Below, one piece after another: positions 8,191 to 17,156 of a stretch of DNA of 64,000 nucleotides. The stretch's first letter is position 1, and every line of letters begins with the position of its first letter. Under the pieces are notes generated by a model that did not search any database, was not told the origin of the DNA, and saw only the letters and a list, made by a program, of their open reading frames with translations. Made by a program: the position numbers and the translations under genes. Source of the DNA: Chryseolinea serpens (GTDB lineage: Bacteria > Bacteroidota > Bacteroidia > Cytophagales > Cyclobacteriaceae); NCBI RefSeq assembly GCF_900129725.1, contig NZ_FQWQ01000001.1, positions 1,054,001-1,118,000 of the forward strand. Direction: 5' to 3'.

Positions 8191-8412
8191 TCATTGTTTA
8201 TCCTTTAAAGCTACCAGCACTACCAAGAGTATTAATCCGACGCCTCCGACGACGGCTATTACAATCTGGATGGATGAAAGACAGGGTGGGCAATCCGTAC
8301 CCGCCATACAGGGTTCACATTGGGGTTGATGATATCTAAACAAAAAAATACAAAGAGCCTCCAACAGCAATAGGGCCGTTAGCTTCTGAGATGAAAACTT
8401 TGTCAAATTCAC
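8191..8412 (-). CDS. Small membrane protein with Cys-rich loop, function unknown
   Basis: A 73-residue protein from a GTG start. It has two hydrophobic segments (about 10-25 and 48-68) around a loop carrying CEPCMAGTDCPPC, two CxxC pairs that could bind a metal or form disulfides. It begins 5 bp after the stop of the lipoprotein gene at 8418-8837 on the same strand, so the two are probably translated together. A truncated copy of its 3' end lies downstream at 7955-8030. No family recognised. Confidence 0.55.
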   Translation of the reverse strand: MNLTKFSSQKLTALLLLEALCIFLFRYHQPQCEPCMAGTDCPPCLSSIQIVIAVVGGVGLILLVVLVALKDKQ

Positions 8413-8417
8413 TCAAT

Positions 8418-8837
8418 TTAAAATGTGACGCTAGTATCTTCATTCACAATTTCTATGATTTGCCGCAAACAGTCACTTCGTTCACCCGGTAAAAAATCAT
8501 TTTCGTTAAAGAACTTATTCAGGGCATCTATTTGACCTTCTTCTGACAGTATTTCGATATCACCCCCATCATACAGAAATAAATTTCTTCTGGAGGAATG
8601 TGTGCTTACTTCACCGAAATTATAGACTGCATTGTTATTTCTCACAACGGATACAGGTCTTATCCAAATACCAATGTCTGTGGGGGGTTCTACTGAATTA
8701 TACCTGCGTAATCCATCCAGTATGTACTTTTTCAATTTGGCATCAACCTCGGGGGTCTCTTCGAACGGTGGGTTTCCTCGCTTGTTACAAGAAAATGCCG
8801 CAAGGCTTAAAATTCCAAAAATCAACAAAGCTTTCAT
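8418..8837 (-). CDS. Small predicted lipoprotein, function unknown
   Basis: A 139-residue protein with a signal peptide and lipobox (LAAFSC, Cys at 17). The mature part is mixed alpha/beta with charged ends, and no domain is recognised. It is the first gene of a likely two-gene unit with the small Cys-rich membrane protein downstream. Confidence 0.58.
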   Translation of the reverse strand: MKALLIFGILSLAAFSCNKRGNPPFEETPEVDAKLKKYILDGLRRYNSVEPPTDIGIWIRPVSVVRNNNAVYNFGEVSTHSSRRNLFLYDGGDIEILSEEGQIDALNKFFNENDFLPGERSDCLRQIIEIVNEDTSVTF

Positions 8838-9006
8838 ATATCAATACTCTTTTAAAAAATCCTGCATCGTTGAAATAATCCAGAAACCCGCGACGATCCA
8901 TTTTCTTCGCCCTGGTATACTTCAGCAATGATAGCAAAAATGTTTCAACCGCGAATTTGTCCGTTTGGGGAATAAAGTCTTTTTGTTCGTCATCGTTTGC
9001 TGGCAC
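8785..9006 (-). pseudogene. Weak ORF, perhaps a remnant
   Basis: A frame open from about 9048 to 8785 has protein-like content (KFAVETFLLSLLKYTR, GFLDYFNDAGFFKRV). Its only plausible start is a GTG at 9006, and its last part overlaps the start of the lipoprotein gene by 53 bp. It may be a 73-residue gene or the end of a lost one. No family recognised. Confidence 0.25.
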
Positions 9007-9087
9007 TTTTGAAGCTTCGCTGGGATTGGTATGACCTGGAAAAAGGGGTATCTTTCAACGGCGCGACAGTGATTCAATTAGGGAAAG

Positions 9088-10161
9088 ATGGGACATCAGC
9101 CGACGTTTAAAAGTTTGATCCGGATAAATCTCCTGGCCACGGGGGTGATCTGCTCGGTGTGTTTTATTTTCCTGCTCATTGCCAAGGTGGATATCGTTCG
9201 CGCCGTGTTCGTTTCGGTGATGGGGGCCGTCATTATGCTGGTGATCGGCATCGGCGACATTTATGTTTTGGGTTTCAAGCCGTCTCACGATACCTATATC
9301 ACGCTGACCAGAAAGCAAAGGAAATTACGCTACCTGTTGTCCTATGCCCTTAGCCCATTTATTTATCTGTTTATCTGGATCCTCTTTGAACCCGTTGCCA
9401 GCGATCACCGGCTTCATTGGACAGATCGTTCCTTTATGGCCATCATTGTTCTCTCCAGTTGGTTGATGAATACCTTCATCATCCTGCTCTACCATTACAA
9501 TTTCCTGCAACAGGCCAAGATCCAGTCGGAATTTGAGAATCTGGAATTAAAGGCCATCATCAGCGAGACGGCGAACCAGGTATTGAAACAACAGATCCAT
9601 CCTCATTTTCTTTTTAATGTGCTGAACACGGTTAAAACCCTGTATAAACAGGATGTCAGGCAAGGAGAAACCTACCTGGTGCATTTGGCCAACTTCTTAA
9701 GAGCATCCCTTTCCAACCCCGCCGCCCGGATCGTCAGGCTCGAGGACGAGCTTCAGCTTTGCTGGGATTACATAGAAATGCAGCGCGTGCGTTTTGGCAA
9801 GGCGCTGACCTACCAGGCCGACGTACCGCTGGAGATCACCCGGCAAAAATATGTTCCTCATTTTTCGTTGCAGGCTCTACTGGAAAATGCCATCAAACAC
9901 AATGACCTGACGGAAGAGTCGCCGCTGAACATCCAGATCGTCGTTGAAGGCGGCTACATCAAAGTCATCAACAATCTTCAATCCCGGCATTTTAAAGAGC
10001 CGTCTACGGGACAGGGCTTACCTAATCTTGCGGAACGCTACCGGCTGTTGAGCGGAGACGAAATTCACATTACGCAAACCGAAACTTGTTTTGCGGTAAC
10101 GATAAAATTATTAGACGATGAAGGTAGTAATCATAGAGGACGAGCGACTCACCGCGGATGA
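9088..10161 (+). CDS. LytS/YehU-type sensor histidine kinase
   Basis: A 357-residue kinase with four predicted membrane helices (about 12-30, 37-57, 85-105, 116-140). A short coiled coil follows, then the His_kinase domain with phospho-acceptor IHPHFLFNVLN near residue 170. The ATP-binding part has ENAIKHND near 270 and GQGLPNL near 310. No separate sensor domain is visible, so the membrane part is the likely input. Its end overlaps the response regulator start at 10118 by 44 bp, which implies coupled translation of a cognate pair. Confidence 0.9.
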   Translation: MGHQPTFKSLIRINLLATGVICSVCFIFLLIAKVDIVRAVFVSVMGAVIMLVIGIGDIYVLGFKPSHDTYITLTRKQRKLRYLLSYALSPFIYLFIWILFEPVASDHRLHWTDRSFMAIIVLSSWLMNTFIILLYHYNFLQQAKIQSEFENLELKAIISETANQVLKQQIHPHFLFNVLNTVKTLYKQDVRQGETYLVHLANFLRASLSNPAARIVRLEDELQLCWDYIEMQRVRFGKALTYQADVPLEITRQKYVPHFSLQALLENAIKHNDLTEESPLNIQIVVEGGYIKVINNLQSRHFKEPSTGQGLPNLAERYRLLSGDEIHITQTETCFAVTIKLLDDEGSNHRGRATHRG

Positions 10162-10894
10162 TCTTGCGGAGACCATCCAGCAGTTCGACACGAGCATTGC
10201 GATCTCAGCAAAACTGCTGTCGGTAAAGGACGCCGTTCAATATTTCCAAAAGCATGAAGCGCCCGACCTGATCTTCAGTGACATTCAGTTGGGCGATGGG
10301 CTGAGCTTTGAGATCTTTAAGGCCACGAAAATCAACGTGCCGGTTATCTTTTGCACGGCCTATGATGAGCATGCCCTGACTGCCTTTGGAGCGAATGGCA
10401 TCGATTACCTATTGAAGCCCTTCACGTCATCATCGGTTGGTGCAGCGTTGGAGAAATTTTACAGGATAACAAAATCGACCCCGCGCCAGGAGTCGTTGCC
10501 GCTGGAGAAGATCATGAAGTTGTTCGAAACACGGGGAATGGAAAACACATCCGCGATCCTGGTGCACTACAAAGAAAAGATCCTTCCCATCAAACTCCAG
10601 GACACCGCCGTATTTTACCTGGAGGGCGATGTGGTTCACCTGGTCACGTTCGACCGCAAGGTCTACTTCCCCGGCAAAACCCTGGAAGAATTGGAGAAGA
10701 TCGCCGGAAAGAATTTCTACCGCGCCAACCGCCAGATCCTGGTCAACCGTGAGGCGATTGTCGATGTGTCCAATCACTTGGGACGAAAGCTTTGGGTGAA
10801 CGTGTCGGTCCCGCTGAAGGAAAGCGTCACCGTCAGCAAAGAGAAGACTCCGCACTTCCTGAAATGGCTCTCCGGCGATAGCCCCCGGTCGTAG
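10118..10894 (+). CDS. LytTR-type response regulator
   Basis: A 258-residue protein with an N-terminal receiver domain: acidic pocket IIEDE at 5-9, phospho-acceptor Asp in LIFSDIQLGD near 57, and a Lys in LLKPF near 107. The C-terminal LytTR DNA-binding domain (about 150-250) contains YRANRQILVNREAI. It should act as a transcription regulator phosphorylated by the kinase encoded just upstream and overlapping it. Targets are not evident. Confidence 0.93.
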   Translation: MKVVIIEDERLTADDLAETIQQFDTSIAISAKLLSVKDAVQYFQKHEAPDLIFSDIQLGDGLSFEIFKATKINVPVIFCTAYDEHALTAFGANGIDYLLKPFTSSSVGAALEKFYRITKSTPRQESLPLEKIMKLFETRGMENTSAILVHYKEKILPIKLQDTAVFYLEGDVVHLVTFDRKVYFPGKTLEELEKIAGKNFYRANRQILVNREAIVDVSNHLGRKLWVNVSVPLKESVTVSKEKTPHFLKWLSGDSPRS

Positions 10895-10904
10895 CCCCAT
10901 CACA

Positions 10905-10943
10905 ACAAAAAAAGCCGCTTCCTATTCGAAAGCAGCTTCTTTC
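10905..10943. terminator. Likely bidirectional terminator
   Basis: An imperfect hairpin, arms AAAGCCGCTT and AGCAGCTTCTTT, with an A-run on its left side. It lies between the convergent response regulator and OsmC genes. It would read as stem plus U-run for the minus-strand gene. Confidence 0.5.
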
Positions 10944-10958
10944 CGGGTACTTTATTCG

Positions 10959-11375
10959 TTATTTCAATTCGATCGACAATGTGATCATCGCATTCAGCGC
11001 TTTGGAGATCGGGCAAATGCGTTTTGCATTTTGTGCGATTTCTTCAAAAGTAGCGGCATCGATCTTGTCCACCTTCCCTGTCAGTTTTAAATTGATCTGG
11101 GTGATGCTTCCATCTTCAAATACAACCTGCGCTTCAGTATCCAGTTGCGTGGCCTTGTAGCCCGCGGCGTCCAGGAGGAAGCTCAGCTGCATGGTGAAAC
11201 AGCCGGCGTGGGCTGCTCCGATCAGTTCTTCTGGATTTGTGCCTGCACCATTCTCGAATCGGGTCTTGTAGGAGTATTGTGTTTTGTTCAATACGGTGCT
11301 ATCGGTGGTCAGGCTTCCAAGACCGTCTTTGCCAGTACCTTGCCATTGTGCTTGAGCTTTGCGTGTAAATTTCAT
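10959..11375 (-). CDS. osmC: OsmC-family peroxide reductase
   Basis: A 138-residue protein; the ATG at 11375 is chosen because the extra 22 codons of the longer frame lack OsmC similarity. It follows the OsmC plan: N-terminal strands, [19 protein letters not shown] with the first redox Cys near residue 60, and the second Cys in [10 protein letters not shown] near 124. OsmC/Ohr proteins reduce organic hydroperoxides in the cytoplasm with two reactive cysteines. It is transcribed divergently from oxyR, which suggests peroxide-dependent control. Confidence 0.92.
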   Translation of the reverse strand: MKFTRKAQAQWQGTGKDGLGSLTTDSTVLNKTQYSYKTRFENGAGTNPEELIGAAHAGCFTMQLSFLLDAAGYKATQLDTEAQVVFEDGSITQINLKLTGKVDKIDAATFEEIAQNAKRICPISKALNAMITLSIELK

Positions 11376-11491
11376 AAGGATTTTAGTTTTGTTTTGTGAT
11401 GTTTTACGTCGTTGATGGCTCAAAGGTGGCGGCTTGCGCATGATAAATCAAATTAATAATTTTACGTCATCATAAATAAAATTTATAATCC
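11376..11491. promoter_or_regulatory. Shared osmC/oxyR regulatory region
   Basis: The 116-bp divergent gap is AT-rich on the oxyR side. It contains a palindrome at 11472-11486 (arms ATAAAT and ATTTAT around AAA) a few bases before the oxyR start. LysR regulators usually bind such AT-rich dyads next to their own gene. The assignment as an OxyR operator is inference. Confidence 0.4.
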
Positions 11492-12454
11492 ATGACGCTG
11501 CAGCAGCTTCGATACATTGTTACTTTGGACCAGGAACGGCACTTTGCGCGGGCGGCCGAATTGTGTGCCGTGAGCCAGCCTGGGTTGACCATCCAGTTGA
11601 AGAATCTCGAAACCGAAATCGGGGTAAAGATCTTCGACCGGTCTCGCGTGCCCCTCACCCCTACGCCCACAGGGGAAGAGATCATCGAGAAGGCAAAGAA
11701 GGTGCTGCGGGAGATCGACAGCATTCAGAACCTGATCGTCAACAAAAAGAACGACCTGCAGGGAACGCTGAACGTGGGCATCATCCCGACCCTGTCGCCT
11801 TATCTTGTGCCGCTCTTTATCCGCCAACTGGAGCGGGCCATGCCCAAAATGAAGTTTGCGATCCGGGAGGCCTCCACCTACGAGCTCATGCAAAGCCTGG
11901 AGACCGGCCGGGTTGATGTGGCGATCATGTCCACTCCTACGGGCAATCCCAACCTCAAGGAATTTCCTTTGTTCCAGGAGCCATTTGTGGCCTATCTCTA
12001 CCCACACCATCCGGGGCTTAAAGAGAAAAATTATCACCTGCGTGAACAAGACAAATTGGAGTTGCTGCTCTTGCAGGAAGAATATTGTTTCAATGCACAG
12101 CTGCTCGACATCTGCAGCCGGGGAAAGAAGAAAGTACAAGAGCAGTCGCTGTATGAGATCAATTCGATCGAGACCTTGAAGAACCTGGTCCGTGCCTCGT
12201 TGGGTTTTGCCATTGTGCCGTGGTTGTCGGTGAGGCACGAATTGCAGGAAGGTTTTTGCAAGACCTTCAAAGAGCCTGTGCCCGTCCGGGAGATCAGCCT
12301 GGTGGTGAGTGATTCGTTTACGCGCAAGCTCTTGCTGGAAAAAATGAGCGAGGTGATCTGGAAATGTCTGCCGGAAGCCTTGAAAGAAAATCACAAATAC
12401 AAACGGATCAAGTGGAACGACTCCCCCTATTTCATGAAGATTCTGGAAGGTTGA
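11492..12454 (+). CDS. oxyR: OxyR, LysR-family peroxide sensor
   Basis: A 320-residue LysR regulator. The N-terminal helix-turn-helix spans about 1-60 (LRYIVTLDQERHFARAA, then VSQPGLTIQLKNLE), and the substrate-binding domain about 90-300. A pair of cysteines in EYCFNAQLLDICSR sits nine residues apart, the same spacing as Cys199 and Cys208 of E. coli OxyR, which form the peroxide-sensing disulfide. This separates it from generic LysR proteins. Its divergent partner is osmC, a usual OxyR target. Confidence 0.93.
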   Translation: MTLQQLRYIVTLDQERHFARAAELCAVSQPGLTIQLKNLETEIGVKIFDRSRVPLTPTPTGEEIIEKAKKVLREIDSIQNLIVNKKNDLQGTLNVGIIPTLSPYLVPLFIRQLERAMPKMKFAIREASTYELMQSLETGRVDVAIMSTPTGNPNLKEFPLFQEPFVAYLYPHHPGLKEKNYHLREQDKLELLLLQEEYCFNAQLLDICSRGKKKVQEQSLYEINSIETLKNLVRASLGFAIVPWLSVRHELQEGFCKTFKEPVPVREISLVVSDSFTRKLLLEKMSEVIWKCLPEALKENHKYKRIKWNDSPYFMKILEG

Positions 12455-12473
12455 TCGGGATACAAAGACCGGT

Positions 12474-12515
12474 CAAAAAAAAAAAAAAGAAAGTCCCGGT
12501 TACACGCCGGGACTC
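12474..12515 (-). terminator. Rho-independent terminator for the beta-barrel gene
   Basis: A perfect 8-bp stem (AGTCCCGG at 12492-12499, CCGGGACT at 12507-12514) next to a long A-run at 12476-12488, read as a U-run on the minus strand. It lies about 50 bp past the stop of the minus-strand gene at 12566 and may also stop oxyR transcripts. Confidence 0.85.
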
Positions 12516-12565
12516 GCTATAGAACGTGAGATTTTTTTCGTGACAACAAATGCAATATGCGGGTA

Positions 12566-13159
12566 TCAGAATACATAAAATACGCTCGCCTGCACCGTGC
12601 TGTTCCGGAAATCATTTTTCACAATCGACGATTGAAAGTCGCCTACATCCGACAGACCGGCCACGTATCTTGCACCGATGCCCAAGCCGTTCTTTGCTTG
12701 AAAGCCTAATCCAGCCGTTACGCCGAAGTCCAGTTTCTTTGCAAACTGACCGTCTACTAGTGATTTATCAAGGTCTTCTTTCATGAGCGCGCTTACCTGC
12801 GGACCCGCTTCGAAGTAGATGCCTGAGTTGGTGCGATACTTTAAAAGTATGGGAACGGTCATGTAATACAGTTTTATACTTTCCGTGTCATTCAGCACTC
12901 CTTTCAGTTTTGCGCCTTGCAAGGAAAATAGGAACTCCTCTTCAATGGACAGACGCTCGTTCAATTTGAAGTTGACCAAACCACCTGCATGGAATCCTAC
13001 CAAGCCGTCGGTTTCAAAATCGGCGTTTGCAAAATTACTGTAGTTTACTCCGGCCTTGACCCCGAAGCTCAACCGCTTGAAAAGATCCTTGGTGAAACTT
13101 TGACTAAAACAATTGGAGGAAGAGACCAAGACAAAAGAAAAGATGATGAGTTTTTTCAT
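12566..13159 (-). CDS. Outer-membrane beta-barrel protein (PorT-like/OMP_b-brl family)
   Basis: A 197-residue protein with a signal peptide cut after about residue 19 (NCFSQS). The mature part shows alternating amphipathic strands (FGVKAGVNYSNF, FHAGGLVNFKLN, FGVTAGLGFQAK) and ends in an aromatic residue (VFYVF), as outer-membrane barrels do. It fits the small eight-strand barrel family common in Bacteroidota, whose members are mostly uncharacterised. The gene is monocistronic with its own terminator. Confidence 0.8.
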   Translation of the reverse strand: MKKLIIFSFVLVSSSNCFSQSFTKDLFKRLSFGVKAGVNYSNFANADFETDGLVGFHAGGLVNFKLNERLSIEEEFLFSLQGAKLKGVLNDTESIKLYYMTVPILLKYRTNSGIYFEAGPQVSALMKEDLDKSLVDGQFAKKLDFGVTAGLGFQAKNGLGIGARYVAGLSDVGDFQSSIVKNDFRNSTVQASVFYVF

Positions 13160-13424
13160 GATGAGTTTAATTGGGTATGTGATACTGTCGTTAGCGTCAT
13201 TTTTAGCAAGCCACTAACTGCTTACCGGGGCAAAGTTGAGCGCTTTGCGTATGGGCCGGAAGTGAAGACTAACCGAAACGGACAAAATTGGGGCGTAAAC
13301 GGAAAATCCAGATTTGAAAAGTCATAACCAGGGTCAACCAAATCCGTAAGAAATACAGGATACCCTATCAGGGCTACCATCAGCCGCAGGAGCAACCAAC
13401 AAAGATGTGGGGGGAGTATTTTCG

Positions 13425-13745
13425 CTGCGTAACGACGAGCTTTTTACAAAATGTGCGGAAGTCCTTCGTCATGTCGCAGGCACAAGTTTTTTAAAAACCT
13501 ACGCCAGCGGTTCAAGACATCCCGAGTTTCGAAAGCACTGAAACTGGATAACGGACGCACGAACTAAAACGAAACCCGGCAAACACCGAATGCGGCGCCC
13601 CCCATTCAAATGCATCACCACACAGATTCAACGAGCCATCCGCGGGGTTCCTTGGTTAAGTGCGAAGATCGAGGAAACTTGTGCCTGCGGAACGACGTGC
13701 TTTTGCAGAACGCGCCTAAGTACTTCGCGTGTCGCAAGCACAACC
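13425..13745 (+). repeat. MITE-like repeat, copy A
   Basis: The head (from 13468, CGTCATGTCGCAGGCACAAG) and tail (TGTGCCTGCGGAACGACG at 13680-13697, then a palindromic AAGTACTT at 13729-13736) are shared with copies at 31.8, 48.4 and 50.7 kb. The two ends are imperfect inverted repeats of each other. A broken extra tail precedes the head (13425-13466). The copy ends about 30 bp before the stop codon of the DUF2490 gene. The rest of the 13160-13767 gap shows no gene; ORFs in it are repeat translations. Confidence 0.85.
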
Positions 13746-13767
13746 GATCAAATTGCGCCCTTTTACT

Positions 13768-14571
13768 TTAACCTTGCGGCGGTTTCGGATGCTGCTCCTG
13801 CTTTCTGAATTGGCTAAACAAATTATCGAAAGCGAGCACGACAAACAAAGTGTTGACATAGTCGAATTCGGTGCCGGAGTTGCGTTGTTGGATCACGAAC
13901 AGGTAAGCCGGCGTGACCTTAATGTTTTTGGCGATCCCGTAGCTGAACCCTGCATAGAGCCGGTTTTGATCAAAGACATTGGGATTGTGGCGCACGGCCT
14001 TGCCAAATTGCAGCATCACTTCATCGTAGACAATGAGGCTCAGGTTTTTGCCTTTGAGCCAGGCGGCTTTGATGGGTTTTTCGAGCCGCGCCATGTAGCG
14101 GAAGCGCCAGTTGGGCTCGTAGTCGCCGGTGTTGGTGAGGTCGCGTACGCGGTACTCCATGGAGTAGCGGTTGCTGTAGTTGAAGAAGCGGAATTTCTGT
14201 TCGTGTTCGAGGCGCACCGTGTAGCGAAACTCTTTTACTGGCGGGCGCTCCAAATCGGAGGGCTTGGTGTAGAGCGTGTAGGTCTCGAAATAGCCGAAGG
14301 GCGAGAGGGACACTTTCAGGTTGTCGCTGACGTGATAGTTGAACCAAAGCCAGTAGCTATTGTACTGTGGCGCCTGAAAGATGTTGGACGACTCATCCGC
14401 GCTCTGGCTGCGGTGTTGGAACCATAGTTCGGTCCTCAGGCGGTCAGTGATCTTATCCCCCAGCGCAATCCTCCCCCAAAAGACATTGTGGTGGTAGATG
14501 GTTTGTGAATATCCTGTGGAGATACAGAGGGTCAAAAAAACGAGTGTTATCACTCGCAAAATGGTGGTCAC
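13768..14571 (-). CDS. DUF2490 outer-membrane protein
   Basis: A 267-residue protein from a GTG start (an in-frame stop lies just upstream). A signal peptide ends near residue 22 (STGYSQ). The rest is made of amphipathic strands rich in Tyr, Trp and Arg (TELWFQHRSQ, YWLWFNYHVSD, FRYTVRLEHEQKF), matching the DUF2490 barrel family. Such proteins sit in the outer membrane; their substrates are unknown. The gene is divergent from the membrane pair at 15.0-17.0 kb and followed by repeat copy A. Confidence 0.78.
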   Translation of the reverse strand: MTTILRVITLVFLTLCISTGYSQTIYHHNVFWGRIALGDKITDRLRTELWFQHRSQSADESSNIFQAPQYNSYWLWFNYHVSDNLKVSLSPFGYFETYTLYTKPSDLERPPVKEFRYTVRLEHEQKFRFFNYSNRYSMEYRVRDLTNTGDYEPNWRFRYMARLEKPIKAAWLKGKNLSLIVYDEVMLQFGKAVRHNPNVFDQNRLYAGFSYGIAKNIKVTPAYLFVIQQRNSGTEFDYVNTLFVVLAFDNLFSQFRKQEQHPKPPQG

Positions 14572-15002
14572 GGAATGCTAAGCCTGTTTATTTGACCAAA
14601 GTAGTGGTTTCATGACGCCCAACAAAATGCCGGAAAACAGGGATGTGCTATAGCGTCACAAACCCGTTTGATTTCAAAGGCCGCATGGAAATGATTTTTT
14701 GCCTGACGACAGTTGTATAAACATCAATTTCGGGCATTTCTCTATCGTTGGGCATTTCTCACTCTTATCCATCCATTTTTGTTAGAATACCTGGAAGTCC
14801 AACGCTGGAGCCGGTGACACTTCACCGGTGTTTGAAACGCTTTTTTCAGGTTTTTGTCATTTCCTGCGGTCACTATCCACCCAAAACCTATACACATTTC
14901 ACATTTTTTTCTCAAATCTTACAACCGCATGTCTATGCGCTATTTTGCCGGAAGGCGCCCATTGCGGTCGGCTATTTTTGCTTCGCTTTAATCTAAAATC
15001 AC
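14572..15002. other. Divergent intergenic region
   Basis: There is no credible gene in these 431 bp. A direct repeat, GGGCATTTCTC, occurs at about 14732 and 14751. A candidate promoter for the rightward pair lies at 14951-14980. Confidence 0.5.
14951..14980 (+). promoter_or_regulatory. Candidate Bacteroidetes promoter for the 15003 gene
   Basis: ATTG at 14951-14954 and TATTTTTG at 14973-14980 fit the -33 TTG and -7 TAnnTTTG boxes, with 18 bases between them. The ATG follows 22 bases later. Confidence 0.45.
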
Positions 15003-16019
15003 ATGATCGTTTTTGGCCACAACTCTTTTTTACTCAATGCTTGCAAGCCTTCGCAGTTGGGTCTGCCTCCCGAACTTGACAAGCAATTCACCATCGAACG
15101 CCGCCAGCGGTATTTTCATCTTTTCTGGATCCCCTTTTTCGGGATCGGCAAAATATGGGCACTCCGAAAACCCGGCGACAGCAACTTATACAAACCAACG
15201 ACGGAGCTGGAGAACGTTTTGAATGCGTTGCCCTTCCAGGAGAAGACGCCGTGGTATACGTTCGCGCTATTCTTTATAATCCTTGCCGGAGGAATCATCT
15301 TTTCGATCTCCGAAAAGGTCAATAGCTACCAGCGAGGCAAAAGCCAGGAACGCTACATGGCCGACAAAAATGAAGGCCTCGCCAAAGCCATCGCTTCGCC
15401 ACGTCCGTTTCAATATTACGACATGCTGGATAAGGCCAGCAACAGTCCTTTTTATCTTAAAGTGGTTAGCAGCGATCAGAACTCTATTCTTTTTTTATTC
15501 CGGAACGACCAGAACTTCAAATACGACAACTTTGATTTGAGACTGCTTGAAATGTTTTCCAGCGACACCTTACATCGTTCCGACACGGTGCGGGTGAAGA
15601 AGGCCGACTTGTTGAAAACCCTGTACACAGACAATGAATATAATGCTGACGGTTTCGAAATCATTCCCGGTAAGGGGAAGGCCGTGCTCAGCGAAATGCA
15701 CGAATTCCCCAACCCGGTACTCAAAACCGTGAGCTCTGCTTATCAGGAGGGAAAGTTTCTTGCGGTCGTGCAAAACATCGGCGAAGCCGGGGTCTACGAA
15801 GGGATCGATGTCCAGTCGACAAACGTTGCCTTCCTGGATGATATCGCTTTTCCCAAGGAAGTGAAGGCGAGAGAGTATATTGTTCTCACCGGAACGTATA
15901 CCGGCGAAGAGCCCACGCTATCGGCCAACGTGAACTTCAAAACAGCAAAAGCCGATTCTGTAAAATTCGATTTCCATATATACGGTTCCAGTGTCAGTCT
16001 TAACCCTTCCAGACAATGA
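15003..16019 (+). CDS. Membrane protein with a degenerate zinc-ribbon-like N-terminus
   Basis: A 338-residue protein. The first 50 residues (MIVFGHNSF, then FHLFWIPFFGIGKIW) resemble the start of zinc-ribbon_15-type membrane proteins, but the metal-binding Cys pairs are missing. One membrane helix follows at about 80-98, then a soluble domain of some 230 residues, probably outside the cytoplasm. No family is recognised for that domain. The stop overlaps the next gene's start (ATGA), so the two form a translationally coupled pair. Confidence 0.65.
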   Translation: MIVFGHNSFLLNACKPSQLGLPPELDKQFTIERRQRYFHLFWIPFFGIGKIWALRKPGDSNLYKPTTELENVLNALPFQEKTPWYTFALFFIILAGGIIFSISEKVNSYQRGKSQERYMADKNEGLAKAIASPRPFQYYDMLDKASNSPFYLKVVSSDQNSILFLFRNDQNFKYDNFDLRLLEMFSSDTLHRSDTVRVKKADLLKTLYTDNEYNADGFEIIPGKGKAVLSEMHEFPNPVLKTVSSAYQEGKFLAVVQNIGEAGVYEGIDVQSTNVAFLDDIAFPKEVKAREYIVLTGTYTGEEPTLSANVNFKTAKADSVKFDFHIYGSSVSLNPSRQ

Positions 16020-17023
16020 GCTTAGGCAGGATCATTTTTACAGCGTTGAGCGTTCTCATTCCCGTAACGTTCTATGCGCTCATCCCCGTTGATGTTTACG
16101 AACGTCACGACATGTTTTACAGCTTTGCGGCAGGCTTCTTGTTTTTCGGGGCCTTGTTTCTGGCCCTTGGCGATTTCCAATCGATCTATGATCTGACGTC
16201 GAAACCTGAACCCGGCGAAGAGGTTCCGCCCTTGCGCAAACTTTCGCCCTTTGCTGTGTTGCCTGCCTTTGTGCTCGTGTTCGTGCTGGTCTTTCACCAA
16301 TCGTCGCGAAAGGATGATGAGTTGGCGGCCTATGGCCGGCTCACCAAGGGCAAGATCGTGGGCGGCAAAGCCACCACGACCACACGACGGTTTAAAAGCA
16401 ACACCACGTATAGCATCAACGTGATCTACGCGGATAGTCTCGACCGCCAGCACAAATTTGAAGAAAGCGTGAGCGGATCCGACTTCAACGATCTTTATGA
16501 AGGCGCCATTGTGGATGTGGTCTACTCCAAAAAGCATCCGGCATTGGCCAAGGTGGTGACGGATGTGAAGGACTTGAAAGCGTATGTAAATGTCCCTTCC
16601 GACACCCTCACGATCGGCCACCTCATCGCCATCCTGGAAGGCAATGTGCCGAAGGACTCCATGGTCAGCTATTTGAACTCCATCAACTATGAATGGACCG
16701 GAGAGGAAAGCGGCTATTTCTTCTCGAACGAAAAACTGAAGATCGCCATAAAGCTTTTTGAAGACAACAGCGAGTTGGCCTACGTGGAGGAGTACAACAT
16801 GATGGCGGTGGGAAGAAGCGAGTTCGCAAGTAAACTTGCCAAAGCCGGTTTCAAGAAAAAGGCCTCTACGGTGAATGGTGAGTCACAAGAATTCTATTAT
16901 AACGACAAGTATATCATTTCAGAAGAAACCAAAAGGGCCGAACGCAATAATTCCAATGAGATGTTTAACATCGATGCCTACCGGATCTTCCATGTCGTGC
17001 GGAGTGATGAGGAAGGTAGCTGA
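16016..17023 (+). CDS. Membrane protein with DUF3592-like domain
   Basis: A 335-residue protein. Three hydrophobic segments lie at about 5-20, 36-52 and 78-94. A beta-rich region follows, with TKGKIVGGKATTTT, YSINVIYADS and IVDVVYSKKHP, the pattern of DUF3592-type extracytoplasmic domains. The last 130 residues are charged and unassigned. Coupled to the upstream gene by a 4-bp ATGA overlap, so the two products probably work together. Confidence 0.65.
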   Translation: MSLGRIIFTALSVLIPVTFYALIPVDVYERHDMFYSFAAGFLFFGALFLALGDFQSIYDLTSKPEPGEEVPPLRKLSPFAVLPAFVLVFVLVFHQSSRKDDELAAYGRLTKGKIVGGKATTTTRRFKSNTTYSINVIYADSLDRQHKFEESVSGSDFNDLYEGAIVDVVYSKKHPALAKVVTDVKDLKAYVNVPSDTLTIGHLIAILEGNVPKDSMVSYLNSINYEWTGEESGYFFSNEKLKIAIKLFEDNSELAYVEEYNMMAVGRSEFASKLAKAGFKKKASTVNGESQEFYYNDKYIISEETKRAERNNSNEMFNIDAYRIFHVVRSDEEGS

Positions 17024-17044
17024 CGATGATCTTCATTCTTCGAT

Positions 17045-17085
17045 AAAAAAAGAGGCAGTCTTAAAAGGACCGCCTCTTTTTTTTT
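17045..17085 (+). terminator. Rho-independent terminator
   Basis: A hairpin with arms AGAGGCAGTC and GACCGCCTCT (one mismatch) followed by a run of nine T, 22 bp after the stop of the 16016-17023 gene. The A-run on its left lets it also serve transcripts from the right. Confidence 0.88.
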
Positions 17086-17156
17086 GTGAGCATTGATGGC
17101 GTCGTCTCTAAATCTACTCACCGCCCTCCGCTGAAGCTTAGGCGGCCGTCGAAATC

